Below, one piece after another: positions 1 to 5,757 of a stretch of 6,298 bases of DNA. The stretch is from assembly GCA_036375275.1 (NCBI GenBank), contig DASUSF010000420.1:1-6298 (forward strand), given 5' to 3'. The DNA is from DASUSF01 sp036375275 (GTDB taxonomy: Bacteria > Pseudomonadota > Alphaproteobacteria > Geminicoccales > Geminicoccaceae). Numbering within the stretch: the first letter of the stretch is position 1; the number at the start of each line of letters is the position of its first letter. The notes under the pieces were generated by a model, which was not told where the DNA came from, did not search any database, and worked only from the letters and a program-made list of their open reading frames with translations. Position numbers and translations under genes: made by a program.

Positions 1-63
1 CGCGCCGAGATGAAGGTGTTCTTCCATCGGTCCGACGCTACCATCGCGCGAGCAGGACCATAA
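1..63 (+). CDS. Possible 3' end of a convergent gene (20 codons visible, partial)
   Basis: Frame 1 of the plus strand is open from the window edge to a TAA at 61-63 and would end a protein in ...KVFFHRSDATIARAGP. Fourteen of the first sixteen codons end in G or C, matching the bias of the real genes here, which favours coding. The gene would converge on the asparaginase gene with 21 bases between the two stop codons. The fragment is too short to recognise a family, and open frames this short are common by chance in GC-rich DNA. The competing reading is a minus-strand gene starting with ATG at 25-27 (MEEHLHLGA..., open to the edge). Only five of its nine visible codons end in G or C and it lacks a clear ribosome binding site, so it is less likely. 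Confidence 0.33.
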   Translation, partial: RAEMKVFFHRSDATIARAGP

Positions 64-84
64 GGACGAAACTGGCCGGCCGGG

Positions 85-1080
85 CTAGCTCCGGACGGCG
101 ATCTCCCCGACCGGAGCCCCGGCCCGGTTCGTCAGGACCGGCGTCGCGAGGTCCTGGAGGCGGTCCGGAAGGTCGACCCCCACGAGCCGGAGCAGGTGCA
201 TCAGCGCGGCCACCGCGGCGCGCGTCGCGCCATCCTCCACCTTGAGCGCGAGGCCGAGGCGGCGGGCGGGGAGGGCGGCGAAGTACACGCCCTCGGCGCC
301 GGTCTTCACCACCACCTCGGGCAGCGCACGCATGATCCGGGTGCAGGGCCGGCGCTCGCCGGCAACCAGGTTCGGATGGCTGCGCATCGCGGCCACGAGC
401 CGCCGCACCGCATCCCGCCGGGCGTCCGGCAGGCCCGCCGGCGAGGCGATTCGGGCGGCGGCGATGGCGAGGCCGCCGAGGGGGACCGGCCAGGTCGGCA
501 CGCCGCAGCCGTCGATCCCCGGCGCCGGCAGCTGCGGCTGATCGCAAAAGCTCTGCAGCACCTCTGCAACCGCTCGTTGCACCGGATGGTCCGGCTCCAC
601 GTAGCCTCGCAGGGGCGCGCCCAGATGGCGGGCGAGGGCGAGCATGCCGGCGTGCTTGCCCGAGCAGTTGTTGTGCAGCGCACCCGGCCGTTCGCCGGCC
701 TGGATCAGCCGGTGGGCGGACTCTTCATCGTAGGGCAGGTGGGCGCCACACTGGAGATCGTCCGCGCTACAGCCGATCTTGGACAGCCAGCTCCCGACCG
801 CCGAGACGTGCTCCGGCTGGCCGGAATGCGACGCGCAGGCGAGCGCGAGCTCGACCTCGCCGAGCCCGAAGCGGTCGGCGGCGCCGCTTTCGACCAGTGG
901 GACCGCCTGGAGCGGCTTGATCGCCGAGCGGGGAAACACCGGCGCGCGGATGTCGCCGCCGCTCCGGACGATCGCCCCGTCCGACCGAGCGACGGCGAAG
1001 CGGACGCGATGGCGGCTCTCGACGCAGCCGCCGCGCCGGACCTCGACCTCCAGCGGAGGCTGCTCTCCGATCGGTTCCAT
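85..1080 (-). CDS. L-asparaginase, Rhizobium etli (zinc-type, Asparaginase_II) class
   Basis: Predicted to hydrolyse L-asparagine to aspartate and ammonia in the cytoplasm; no signal peptide is visible. The 331 residues match the usual length of this family, which is unrelated to E. coli AnsA/AnsB. All signature positions are present: Ser52 and Lys55 in RSAIKPLQ, the CASHSGQ block at 82-88, Cys139 and Lys142 in NNCSGKH, Asp190 and Cys192 in GIDGCGVP, and Cys246 in RRPCTR. Their spacing matches the Ser48/Lys51, Cys135/Lys138, Asp187/Cys189 and Cys249 set known from R. etli ReAV, where the Cys and Lys residues bind zinc. The ATG start fits the family N-terminus (EVEVRRGG.VESRHR). The upstream SD is weak (TAGG). 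The gene lies 47 bases downstream of the protease gene on the same strand, so co-transcription is likely. Substrate preference cannot be read from sequence. Confidence 0.93.
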   Translation of the reverse strand: MEPIGEQPPLEVEVRRGGCVESRHRVRFAVARSDGAIVRSGGDIRAPVFPRSAIKPLQAVPLVESGAADRFGLGEVELALACASHSGQPEHVSAVGSWLSKIGCSADDLQCGAHLPYDEESAHRLIQAGERPGALHNNCSGKHAGMLALARHLGAPLRGYVEPDHPVQRAVAEVLQSFCDQPQLPAPGIDGCGVPTWPVPLGGLAIAAARIASPAGLPDARRDAVRRLVAAMRSHPNLVAGERRPCTRIMRALPEVVVKTGAEGVYFAALPARRLGLALKVEDGATRAAVAALMHLLRLVGVDLPDRLQDLATPVLTNRAGAPVGEIAVRS

Positions 1081-1127
1081 GGCCGGAGCCTAGGCCACCG
1101 GACCTCCGGCCGCCAACAGGATCCCGC

Positions 1128-2963
1128 TCAGCGTCGGGCGAACCTGGAGGCGCCGTCCTGTTCGAGGAATGCCCGCAGCTCGTCGACGTGGATCGCGAAG
1201 TTGAGGCCGCTCCGCCCGCCGCCATCGCCCCAATTGCTGACCCCGATGACCTGGTCACCGAGGAACAGCGGGCCGCCGGACTGGCCAGGCGCCATGACGA
1301 CGTCGGTCTGGATGTAGCGGACGGTCTGCAGGCCGGGAGCGAGGATGGAGCTCTGGTCGCGGACCCCGCTGACGATCCCGCGGGTCAGCGAGAAGTCGAG
1401 GCCGTGGGGGCTGCCGATCGCCTCCACCTCCTGACCCGGCCGGAGCATCGGCCCGCCGTACAACCGGACCGGAGGCCCGGCGCGTGGGACGTGAATCAGG
1501 ACGAGGTCCCGACCGACGTCGGCCGCCACGACCATGCCCGGAACGCTGGTCCCATCGACTGCGGTGACGTCGACCATGCCGGCCTCGCCGACCACGTGAT
1601 GATTGCTCACGACCATCCGCCGGTCGACGTAGAAGCCACTGCCGGCGCCGGCCGGGCTGCGGACCTCGACCACGCTCTGGAAGCGGGGATCGTCCTGGAT
1701 GTCGGCGGCTTGGCGGCCGCGGGAGAGGATGGAGCGCCGTGCGAAGGCTGAGGAAGCGAGGCCCGCTTCCGCCTGCTCCGGGACGTCCAGCGGCTCGACC
1801 TCGGCGGCAGCGCCGTCGCCCGCGTGGCCGAAGCCGGAACGCCTCCCTGCGGACCCGCCGCCGGGGGTCGAGAAGGCCGGCGCGGACGGGGTCTCGACCC
1901 ACGCGGCGATCAGCGCGTCATCGTCGGGCGCGGGTCGGCCGGCGGAAACTACAGTGGCTCGCGATGATGCGCGGGGCCGGGACCGGCCCGGATCCGGCCC
2001 GCCCTCGAGCAGGGCCGCCGCCAGTTGGCTGACCCGGACCTCCGGCGCCGCGCGCTGCCAGGCGTCGAGATCCTCACGCGCGATGCTTTGGGAGCGGTGA
2101 CGGAGGTAGTCGCGGTCCCGCTTGTGGAGGCCCTTCGGCAGGTAGAAGCGGCGTCGCTCGGTCTGGCGGATCGTGGTCCGGACGTCCGGACCGCCGGTCC
2201 GGTCGATCAGCTCGACCGGCAGCTCGGCCTGCTTCCGGCCGTCGATCACCAGGCGCTCGAAGTGGTAGGCCGTCCAGACCGGCCGGTCGACCTTGCGCGG
2301 CGTCTTCGCCAGCTCCATCAGCGCGTCGTTCATCTCGCGCTCGCTGCCGGCCTCCCGGAACCCGCCGATCACGCTGCCAACCAGAAGGCCGACCAGGTCG
2401 AGCATCGGATCGCCCACCTCGCTCCACCCGTCGCCGCCCGCCTCCTTGAACGCGCGCTCGGCCTGACGCGCGCGCAGCTTCGCAAGTTCGTACGCCGGGT
2501 TGTCCTCGCGCCGGGTGCCGCTCTGGTACTCCGACGCCACCGCTTCCTGGCCGACGATGCGCTGCGCCGCGTCCACGCCAGCCGGCCGGCTCACCTTGAT
2601 CACGCACGGCCGGGACGCAGCCGATGGCGGATTGACCTCGATCGGCAGGTCGATGTCGACTGGCACCGCGGGTGGCGCGGAGCGAACCCGGTCGACCGGT
2701 GCGCCGACCACCAGCGCGAAGGGCAGGTGTTCCGGGTCGAGCCGAGCGTCCTCGGCGTCGAGGCGCAGCAGGTGGCGGAGGCGCGCCCGGCAGTCGCCGA
2801 GGGACGCCCAGTCGACGGGCTCCGGCCCGGTCGGCGCTTCAGGTGCCGCGACTTCGGCCGCGTCCTGCTTGAGCGCCGCGAGATCGCGCTGCCATGCCGG
2901 CTCGCTCTGGCAGGCCGAGATCAGGAGCGGGCCGAGGAGGGCCAGCGTACGATCGAACCTCAC
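1128..2963 (-). CDS. Secreted lipoprotein with C-terminal trypsin/DegP-like (S1C-type) serine protease domain
   Basis: A 611-residue protein from a GTG start. The N-terminus MRFDRTLALLGPLLISAC is a lipoprotein signal peptide, with lipobox ISAC and the lipidated cysteine at 18. The +2 residue is Gln, not Asp, which suggests the outer membrane if the enterobacterial rule holds. Residues about 45-330 match no family I recognise. They contain a GxxxGxxxG stretch (GLLVGSVIGG, 192-201), a charged beta-rich part near 230-290, and two cysteines (58, 120) that could form a disulfide. Residues about 330-415 are Pro/Gly/Ala/Ser-rich and probably flexible. Residues about 420-600 form the protease domain with a complete triad: His456 in SNHHVV, Asp486 in VGRDLVLI, Ser562 in APGQSGGPL. 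The GSPHGLDFSLTRGIVSGV block is typical of DegP relatives. No PDZ domain follows. Target proteins are unknown; protein quality control in the envelope is an inference. The open frame reaches a TTG at 2999, rejected as the start because it lacks an SD and would give a charged extension before the signal peptide. Confidence 0.86.
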   Translation of the reverse strand: MRFDRTLALLGPLLISACQSEPAWQRDLAALKQDAAEVAAPEAPTGPEPVDWASLGDCRARLRHLLRLDAEDARLDPEHLPFALVVGAPVDRVRSAPPAVPVDIDLPIEVNPPSAASRPCVIKVSRPAGVDAAQRIVGQEAVASEYQSGTRREDNPAYELAKLRARQAERAFKEAGGDGWSEVGDPMLDLVGLLVGSVIGGFREAGSEREMNDALMELAKTPRKVDRPVWTAYHFERLVIDGRKQAELPVELIDRTGGPDVRTTIRQTERRRFYLPKGLHKRDRDYLRHRSQSIAREDLDAWQRAAPEVRVSQLAAALLEGGPDPGRSRPRASSRATVVSAGRPAPDDDALIAAWVETPSAPAFSTPGGGSAGRRSGFGHAGDGAAAEVEPLDVPEQAEAGLASSAFARRSILSRGRQAADIQDDPRFQSVVEVRSPAGAGSGFYVDRRMVVSNHHVVGEAGMVDVTAVDGTSVPGMVVAADVGRDLVLIHVPRAGPPVRLYGGPMLRPGQEVEAIGSPHGLDFSLTRGIVSGVRDQSSILAPGLQTVRYIQTDVVMAPGQSGGPLFLGDQVIGVSNWGDGGGRSGLNFAIHVDELRAFLEQDGASRFARR

Positions 2964-2973
2964 GGGACGGCGG

Positions 2974-2979
2974 CCTCTC
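2974..2979 (-). promoter_or_regulatory. Ribosome binding site supporting the GTG start of the protease lipoprotein
   Basis: On the minus strand GAGAGG lies 10 bases before the GTG at 2961-2963. The alternative TTG at 2997-2999 has no purine-rich SD ahead of it. Together with the compact signal peptide that begins at the GTG, this decides the start. The spacing is at the long end of the normal range. Confidence 0.5.
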
Positions 2980-2998
2980 GCAGCGGTGCGCCACCGCA

Positions 2999-3027
2999 AG
3001 GTTACGCCACAGGGTTTGGTTATTCAA
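2999..3027 (-). promoter_or_regulatory. Candidate promoter for the protease-asparaginase unit
   Basis: In an AT-rich patch unlike its surroundings, the minus strand shows TTGAAT (3022-3027), a 17-base spacer, and TAACCT (2999-3004). The -35 matches consensus at four positions, the -10 at only three. Transcription would begin near base 2990, leaving a leader of about 25 bases before the GTG start, and would exclude the upstream TTG as a start. A second -10-like TATCAT (3031-3036) has no good -35 partner. The call rests on position and composition more than on motif quality. Confidence 0.25.
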
Positions 3028-3030
3028 CCC
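3012..3030. promoter_or_regulatory. Small dyad GGGTT-N9-AACCC overlapping the candidate promoter
   Basis: Five-base arms at 3012-3016 and 3026-3030 enclose nine bases, and a smaller GGTT-ATTC-AACC dyad (3018-3029) is nested at the right side. The element covers the proposed -35 hexamer, where an operator could sit. Short dyads occur by chance, so this is only a candidate repressor or activator site. Confidence 0.18.
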
Positions 3031-3119
3031 ATGATAGAATCAGCTCTTTCCGGGTGAGGTCTTCTCGGAGCCTGCCTGTCGGCGTTAACCACACGTGAAC
3101 ATCCTGGGCTCAAGATCCA

Positions 3120-3208
3120 CCGTCTGGTCCATGCGATCCTGGGAGTCCGTGGGCGCCGGGCCCAGACGGTCGCGGGAGCGGAGTCGCAGGATCGCATGGA
3201 CCAGACGG
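3120..3208. repeat. Perfect 22-bp inverted repeat with 45-base loop and nested hairpin
   Basis: The arms at 3120-3141 and 3187-3208 are exact reverse complements (CCGTCTGGTCCATGCGATCC plus TG on the left). The 45-base loop has its own stem: CCGTGGGC (3147-3154) pairs with GCCC and ACGG (3160-3163, 3166-3169) across a two-base AG bulge. The octamer CCAGACGG appears both in this inner stem (3162-3169) and at the end of the right arm (3201-3208), so the left-arm CCGTCTGG has two alternative partners. A small CGGT-GAAG-ACCG dyad (3209-3220) adjoins the right arm. The element lies about 75 bases beyond the cydB stop. It has no T-run on either side, so it is not a textbook Rho-independent terminator. 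Possible roles are a 3' end or mRNA-stabilising structure for cydAB, a leader structure, or a small palindromic repeat of mobile origin. Confidence 0.85.
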
Positions 3209-3283
3209 CGGTGAAGACCGGGATCGATGGTCAGCCAGTGGTTGACGCTCCGCCCACCGCCCGAGGACGACCGATCCGGCGCC

Positions 3284-4279
3284 TTAGTGATACCCGCCCC
3301 TGACCTTCCCGCGGAACACCCAGTAGACGTAGACGGTGTAGGTCAGCACCAGGGGCAGCAGAACCGCGACCCCGGCGAACAGAAAGGCCTGGCTGGCCGG
3401 CGCAGCCGCGGCCTGGCTCAGGTGGATGGAAGGTGGCACGACGTTCGGCCAGAGGCTGATGCCGAGACCGAGGAAGGACAGGAGGAACAGCGCCAGCGTG
3501 AGCAGGAACGGGAGGATCTGCGCGCGCCGGCGGATCGCCTGGATCAGGCCGAGCGCGACCGCTCCGGTGATGATCGGGACTGGCGACAGGTAGGCGATGT
3601 TCGGCCAGGAGAACCAGCGCGCGGCGATGTCCGGGTCCAGCACCGGGGTCCAGACGCTCACCACGAGGACGAACAGCAGGACCACGGGCAGCGCGCGCTC
3701 GGCCCACGTGAAGGCGCGGTCCTGGAGATCGTCTTCGGTCTTCATCGCCAGCCAGGTCGCGCCGAGCAGCGCGTAGCCGGCGATCAGCGCCAGGCCAGTG
3801 GTGAGGCTGAACGGGCTCAGCCACTCGAACGGCCCGCCGACGAACGCCCGGTCCTCGACCGGGAAGCCCTCGATGAACGCGCCCAGGATCACGCCCTGGG
3901 CGAAGGTCGCGACCGTCGAGCCGATCAGGAACGAGCGGCCCCAGAACGGCTTGGCCTCACCTGAGCGGTGACGGAACTCGAATGCGACGCCCCGGAAGAT
4001 CAGGGCCAGCAGCATCACCGTGAGCGGGATGTAGAGCGCCGGCAGAAGGATCGCGTAGGCCAGCGGGAACGCCCCGAACAGCACGCTGCCGCCGAGCACC
4101 AGCCAGGTCTCGTTGCCGTCCCAGACCGGCGCCACGGTGTTCATCATGACGTCGCGCTGGTCCTCGTCGGCGGCGGCCGGGAAGAGGATGCCGATGCCGA
4201 GGTCGAACCCGTCCATCAGGACGTACATCACGATCGCGAGGATGATGACGCCGGCGAAGAGGAGCGTGAGCGTAGTCAT
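3284..4279 (-). CDS. cydB: Cytochrome bd-type quinol oxidase subunit II (CioB-like)
   Basis: Membrane subunit that partners CydA in the inner-membrane oxidase reducing oxygen to water with electrons from quinol. The 331 residues are shorter than E. coli CydB (about 379) and fit the CioB branch. Visible signatures are DGFDLGIG (23-30), VWDGNETWLV (52-61) with the conserved Asp54, RGVAFEFR (96-103), GLGISLWP (271-278), and the C-terminal YWVFRGKV...GYH typical of CioB proteins. About eight hydrophobic segments can be counted, as expected. The ATG at 4277-4279 is chosen because MTTLTLLFAG begins the first membrane helix. The same frame is open far upstream through cydA, but that part is only the out-of-frame reading of cydA. 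An AGG formed by the cydA stop codon and the next base lies 7 bases before the ATG, which suggests translational coupling. Confidence 0.96.
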   Translation of the reverse strand: MTTLTLLFAGVIILAIVMYVLMDGFDLGIGILFPAAADEDQRDVMMNTVAPVWDGNETWLVLGGSVLFGAFPLAYAILLPALYIPLTVMLLALIFRGVAFEFRHRSGEAKPFWGRSFLIGSTVATFAQGVILGAFIEGFPVEDRAFVGGPFEWLSPFSLTTGLALIAGYALLGATWLAMKTEDDLQDRAFTWAERALPVVLLFVLVVSVWTPVLDPDIAARWFSWPNIAYLSPVPIITGAVALGLIQAIRRRAQILPFLLTLALFLLSFLGLGISLWPNVVPPSIHLSQAAAAPASQAFLFAGVAVLLPLVLTYTVYVYWVFRGKVRGGYH

Positions 4280-4287
4280 CGCTCGAC

Positions 4288-5673
4288 CTAGTCGTCGCCG
4301 GCCCGGACCGGCTGCCCGGGCATGCCGAGGGTCGGCTCGGCCTCGCCCCTGTCGCCGAGGATCGCCTCGGGGCCGCCCTGGATCACGCGCAGCATGTAGA
4401 TGAGGCCAAAACCGAAGATCATGCCGTACGCCAGCATGTAGAGGGCCAGCGAGGTGAGCACGGTGCCGGCATCGAGGGAAGGAGTGACTCCGTCCGCGGT
4501 CCTGAGGTGACCGTACACCACCCACGGCTGTCGCCCGACCTCCGTGGTCACCCAGCCGGCGAGGATGGCGATGAAGCCGATCGGGCTGGTCAGCACCGCG
4601 AGCCGGAGGAACCAGTCGGTCTCGCCGAGGCGGCGCCGCAGGAGAAGGACCAGGCCGAGCAGACCCATCGCCAGCATCACGAAGCCGACCGCCACCATGA
4701 TCCGGAAGGCGAAGAAGACCAGCGGCACGTAGGGTCGCTCGTCCTCCGGCCATTCGGTCAGGCCGCGGACCCGCCCGTCGAGCTCGTGGGTCAGGATCAG
4801 GCTCGCGAGCTTCGGGATCGCGACCTCGAACCGGTTGGTCTCGGCGTCCACGTCCGGCCAGGCGAACAGCACCATCGGCGCGCCGCGCTGGCTCTCCCAG
4901 TGCCCTTCCATGGCCGCGACCTTGGCCGGCTGGTGCTCGAGCGTGTTCAGCCCGTGCAGGTCGCCGAGCAGGATCTGCAGCGGCGCCAGCACGACGATCA
5001 GGCCGATGCCCTGGCGAAGCGCGACCTCGGAGGTCTCGATCTCGCGGCCACGCAGCAGGAACCAGGCGCTGACCCCCGCGACCACGAATGCGGTCGTCAG
5101 AAAGCAGGCGGTCCCCATGTGCAGCAGGCGGTAGGGGAAGGAGGGGTTGAGCACGGCCGCCCACCAGTCGGCGACCTCGAACCTCTCGCCGTTCATGACG
5201 AACCCGGCCGGCGTGTGCATCCAGCTGTTCGCCGAGAGGATCCAGAACATGGAGAGCAGCGTCCCGCCCGCGACCGCGACCGCGGCGAGCGCGTGCACCC
5301 ACTCCGGCACCCGCCCGCGGCCGAACAGGAGGATCCCGAGAAACGACGCCTCGAGGAAGAACGCGCTCAGCACCTCGTAGGTGAACAGCGGGCCGAGCAC
5401 GTTGCCCGTCAGATCGGAGAACCGGCTCCAGTTGGTCCCGACCTGGTAGGACATGACGATCCCGGAGACGACGCCCATGCCGAACGAGATCGCGAACAGG
5501 CGGGTCCAGAACTCGGACAGCGCAAGGTAGGCGCGGCGCCGGGTCGTGAGCCAGAGCCCCTCCAGGACGGCGATGTAGGCCGCGAGGCCGATCGTGAAGG
5601 CCGGGAAGAGAATGTGAAACGCGATCGTGAAGGCGAACTGCAGCCGCGACAGAAAGATCGGGTCGAAGCTCAA
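4288..5673 (-). CDS. cydA: Cytochrome bd-type quinol oxidase subunit I, short Q-loop (CioA-like)
   Basis: Haem-bearing, quinol-oxidising subunit of the bd oxidase. The 461 residues hold all key positions, given here with their E. coli counterparts: His20 (His19), Glu100 and Glu108 (Glu99, Glu107), His185 (His186) and Met326 in FRIM (Met393) for haem b558, quinol-loop Lys251 and Glu256 in KVAAMEGHWE (Lys252, Glu257), and Glu378 before GRQPW (Glu445). From Glu256 to Met326 there are 70 residues against 136 in E. coli, so the Q-loop is the short form found in CioA-like and many other bd oxidases. Cyanide tolerance is often linked with Cio enzymes but cannot be told from sequence. The start is a TTG: the family N-terminus (LSRLQFAFTIAFH) begins eight residues after it, no ATG or GTG exists upstream in frame before the glmM stop, and the next ATG is at codon 66. 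Confidence 0.96.
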   Translation of the reverse strand: MSFDPIFLSRLQFAFTIAFHILFPAFTIGLAAYIAVLEGLWLTTRRRAYLALSEFWTRLFAISFGMGVVSGIVMSYQVGTNWSRFSDLTGNVLGPLFTYEVLSAFFLEASFLGILLFGRGRVPEWVHALAAVAVAGGTLLSMFWILSANSWMHTPAGFVMNGERFEVADWWAAVLNPSFPYRLLHMGTACFLTTAFVVAGVSAWFLLRGREIETSEVALRQGIGLIVVLAPLQILLGDLHGLNTLEHQPAKVAAMEGHWESQRGAPMVLFAWPDVDAETNRFEVAIPKLASLILTHELDGRVRGLTEWPEDERPYVPLVFFAFRIMVAVGFVMLAMGLLGLVLLLRRRLGETDWFLRLAVLTSPIGFIAILAGWVTTEVGRQPWVVYGHLRTADGVTPSLDAGTVLTSLALYMLAYGMIFGFGLIYMLRVIQGGPEAILGDRGEAEPTLGMPGQPVRAGDD

Positions 5674-5674
5674 G

Positions 5675-5690
5675 GGACCTGCCCGGGTCC
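5675..5690 (-). promoter_or_regulatory. Hairpin at the cydA translation start covering the weak SD
   Basis: On the minus strand GGACC-CGGGCA-GGTCC (5-bp stem, 6-base loop) ends one base before the TTG start of cydA. The only SD-like bases, AGG, lie at the loop-to-3'-arm junction and would be partly paired. It could restrain cydA translation or simply reflect GC-rich sequence. No FNR/ANR box (TTGAT-N4-ATCAA) was found in the gap; TTGAGCGATCATC is a partial resemblance only. Confidence 0.3.
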
Positions 5691-5717
5691 GGTCGGTGGA
5701 GGATGATCGCTCAACGG

Positions 5718-5732
5718 CTCGCCCGCGGCGAG
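5718..5732 (-). terminator. Small GC hairpin downstream of glmM, weak terminator candidate
   Basis: CTCGCC and GGCGAG form a 6-bp stem around a 3-base loop, 25 bases after the glmM stop. No T-run follows on the minus strand, so intrinsic termination is doubtful, and read-through from glmM into cydAB remains possible. Confidence 0.2.
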
Positions 5733-5757
5733 GTTCCCATTGCCCCCGGCCGCAGGC

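Larger units (their letters stand above)
2964..3283. other. Non-coding interval between cydB and the protease gene
   Basis: No credible gene was found in these 320 bases on either strand; the frames crossing it are tails of shadows of neighbouring genes. It holds, from the protease side: the SD and AT-rich promoter-like patch (about 2974-3050), an unremarkable stretch (3050-3100) with the palindromes GTTAAC and CACGTG, and the large inverted-repeat element (3101-3220). A cydX-type ORF directly after cydB was looked for and not found. Confidence 0.8.

Noticed and set aside
64..84. Terminator between the asparaginase gene and the left-edge frame (GGCCGGCC palindrome)
   Set aside because: The palindrome has no room for a loop and no T-run follows, so a functional hairpin is not supported.
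2025..3098. Long plus-strand frames opposite the protease gene and similar ones opposite cydA, cydB and the asparaginase gene
   Set aside because: They are antisense shadows with low-complexity, Arg/Pro/Ala/His-rich translations and no recognisable motifs, while the minus-strand frames carry complete catalytic signatures.
3187..3208. Inverted repeat as the end of an insertion sequence
   Set aside because: Only 45 bases lie between the arms, no transposase is present, and no target-site duplication was seen outside the arms; a MITE/REP-like origin remains open but an IS is not supported.
3231..3283. cydX-like small ORF directly after cydB
   Set aside because: The only start with any reading frame (a GTG near 3256) stops after about eight codons and has no hydrophobic segment.
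3284..5302. A 672-codon minus-strand frame that would make a very long N-terminally extended CydB
   Set aside because: Only the last 331 codons match CydB. The upstream part overlaps cydA in another frame, is Arg/Gly/Ala-rich without domain features, and is a normal effect of GC-rich codon bias.
5703..5716. FNR/ANR-like site TTGAGCGATCATCC upstream of cydA
   Set aside because: Only the TTGA half agrees with TTGAT-N4-ATCAA; the second half does not align at the required spacing.
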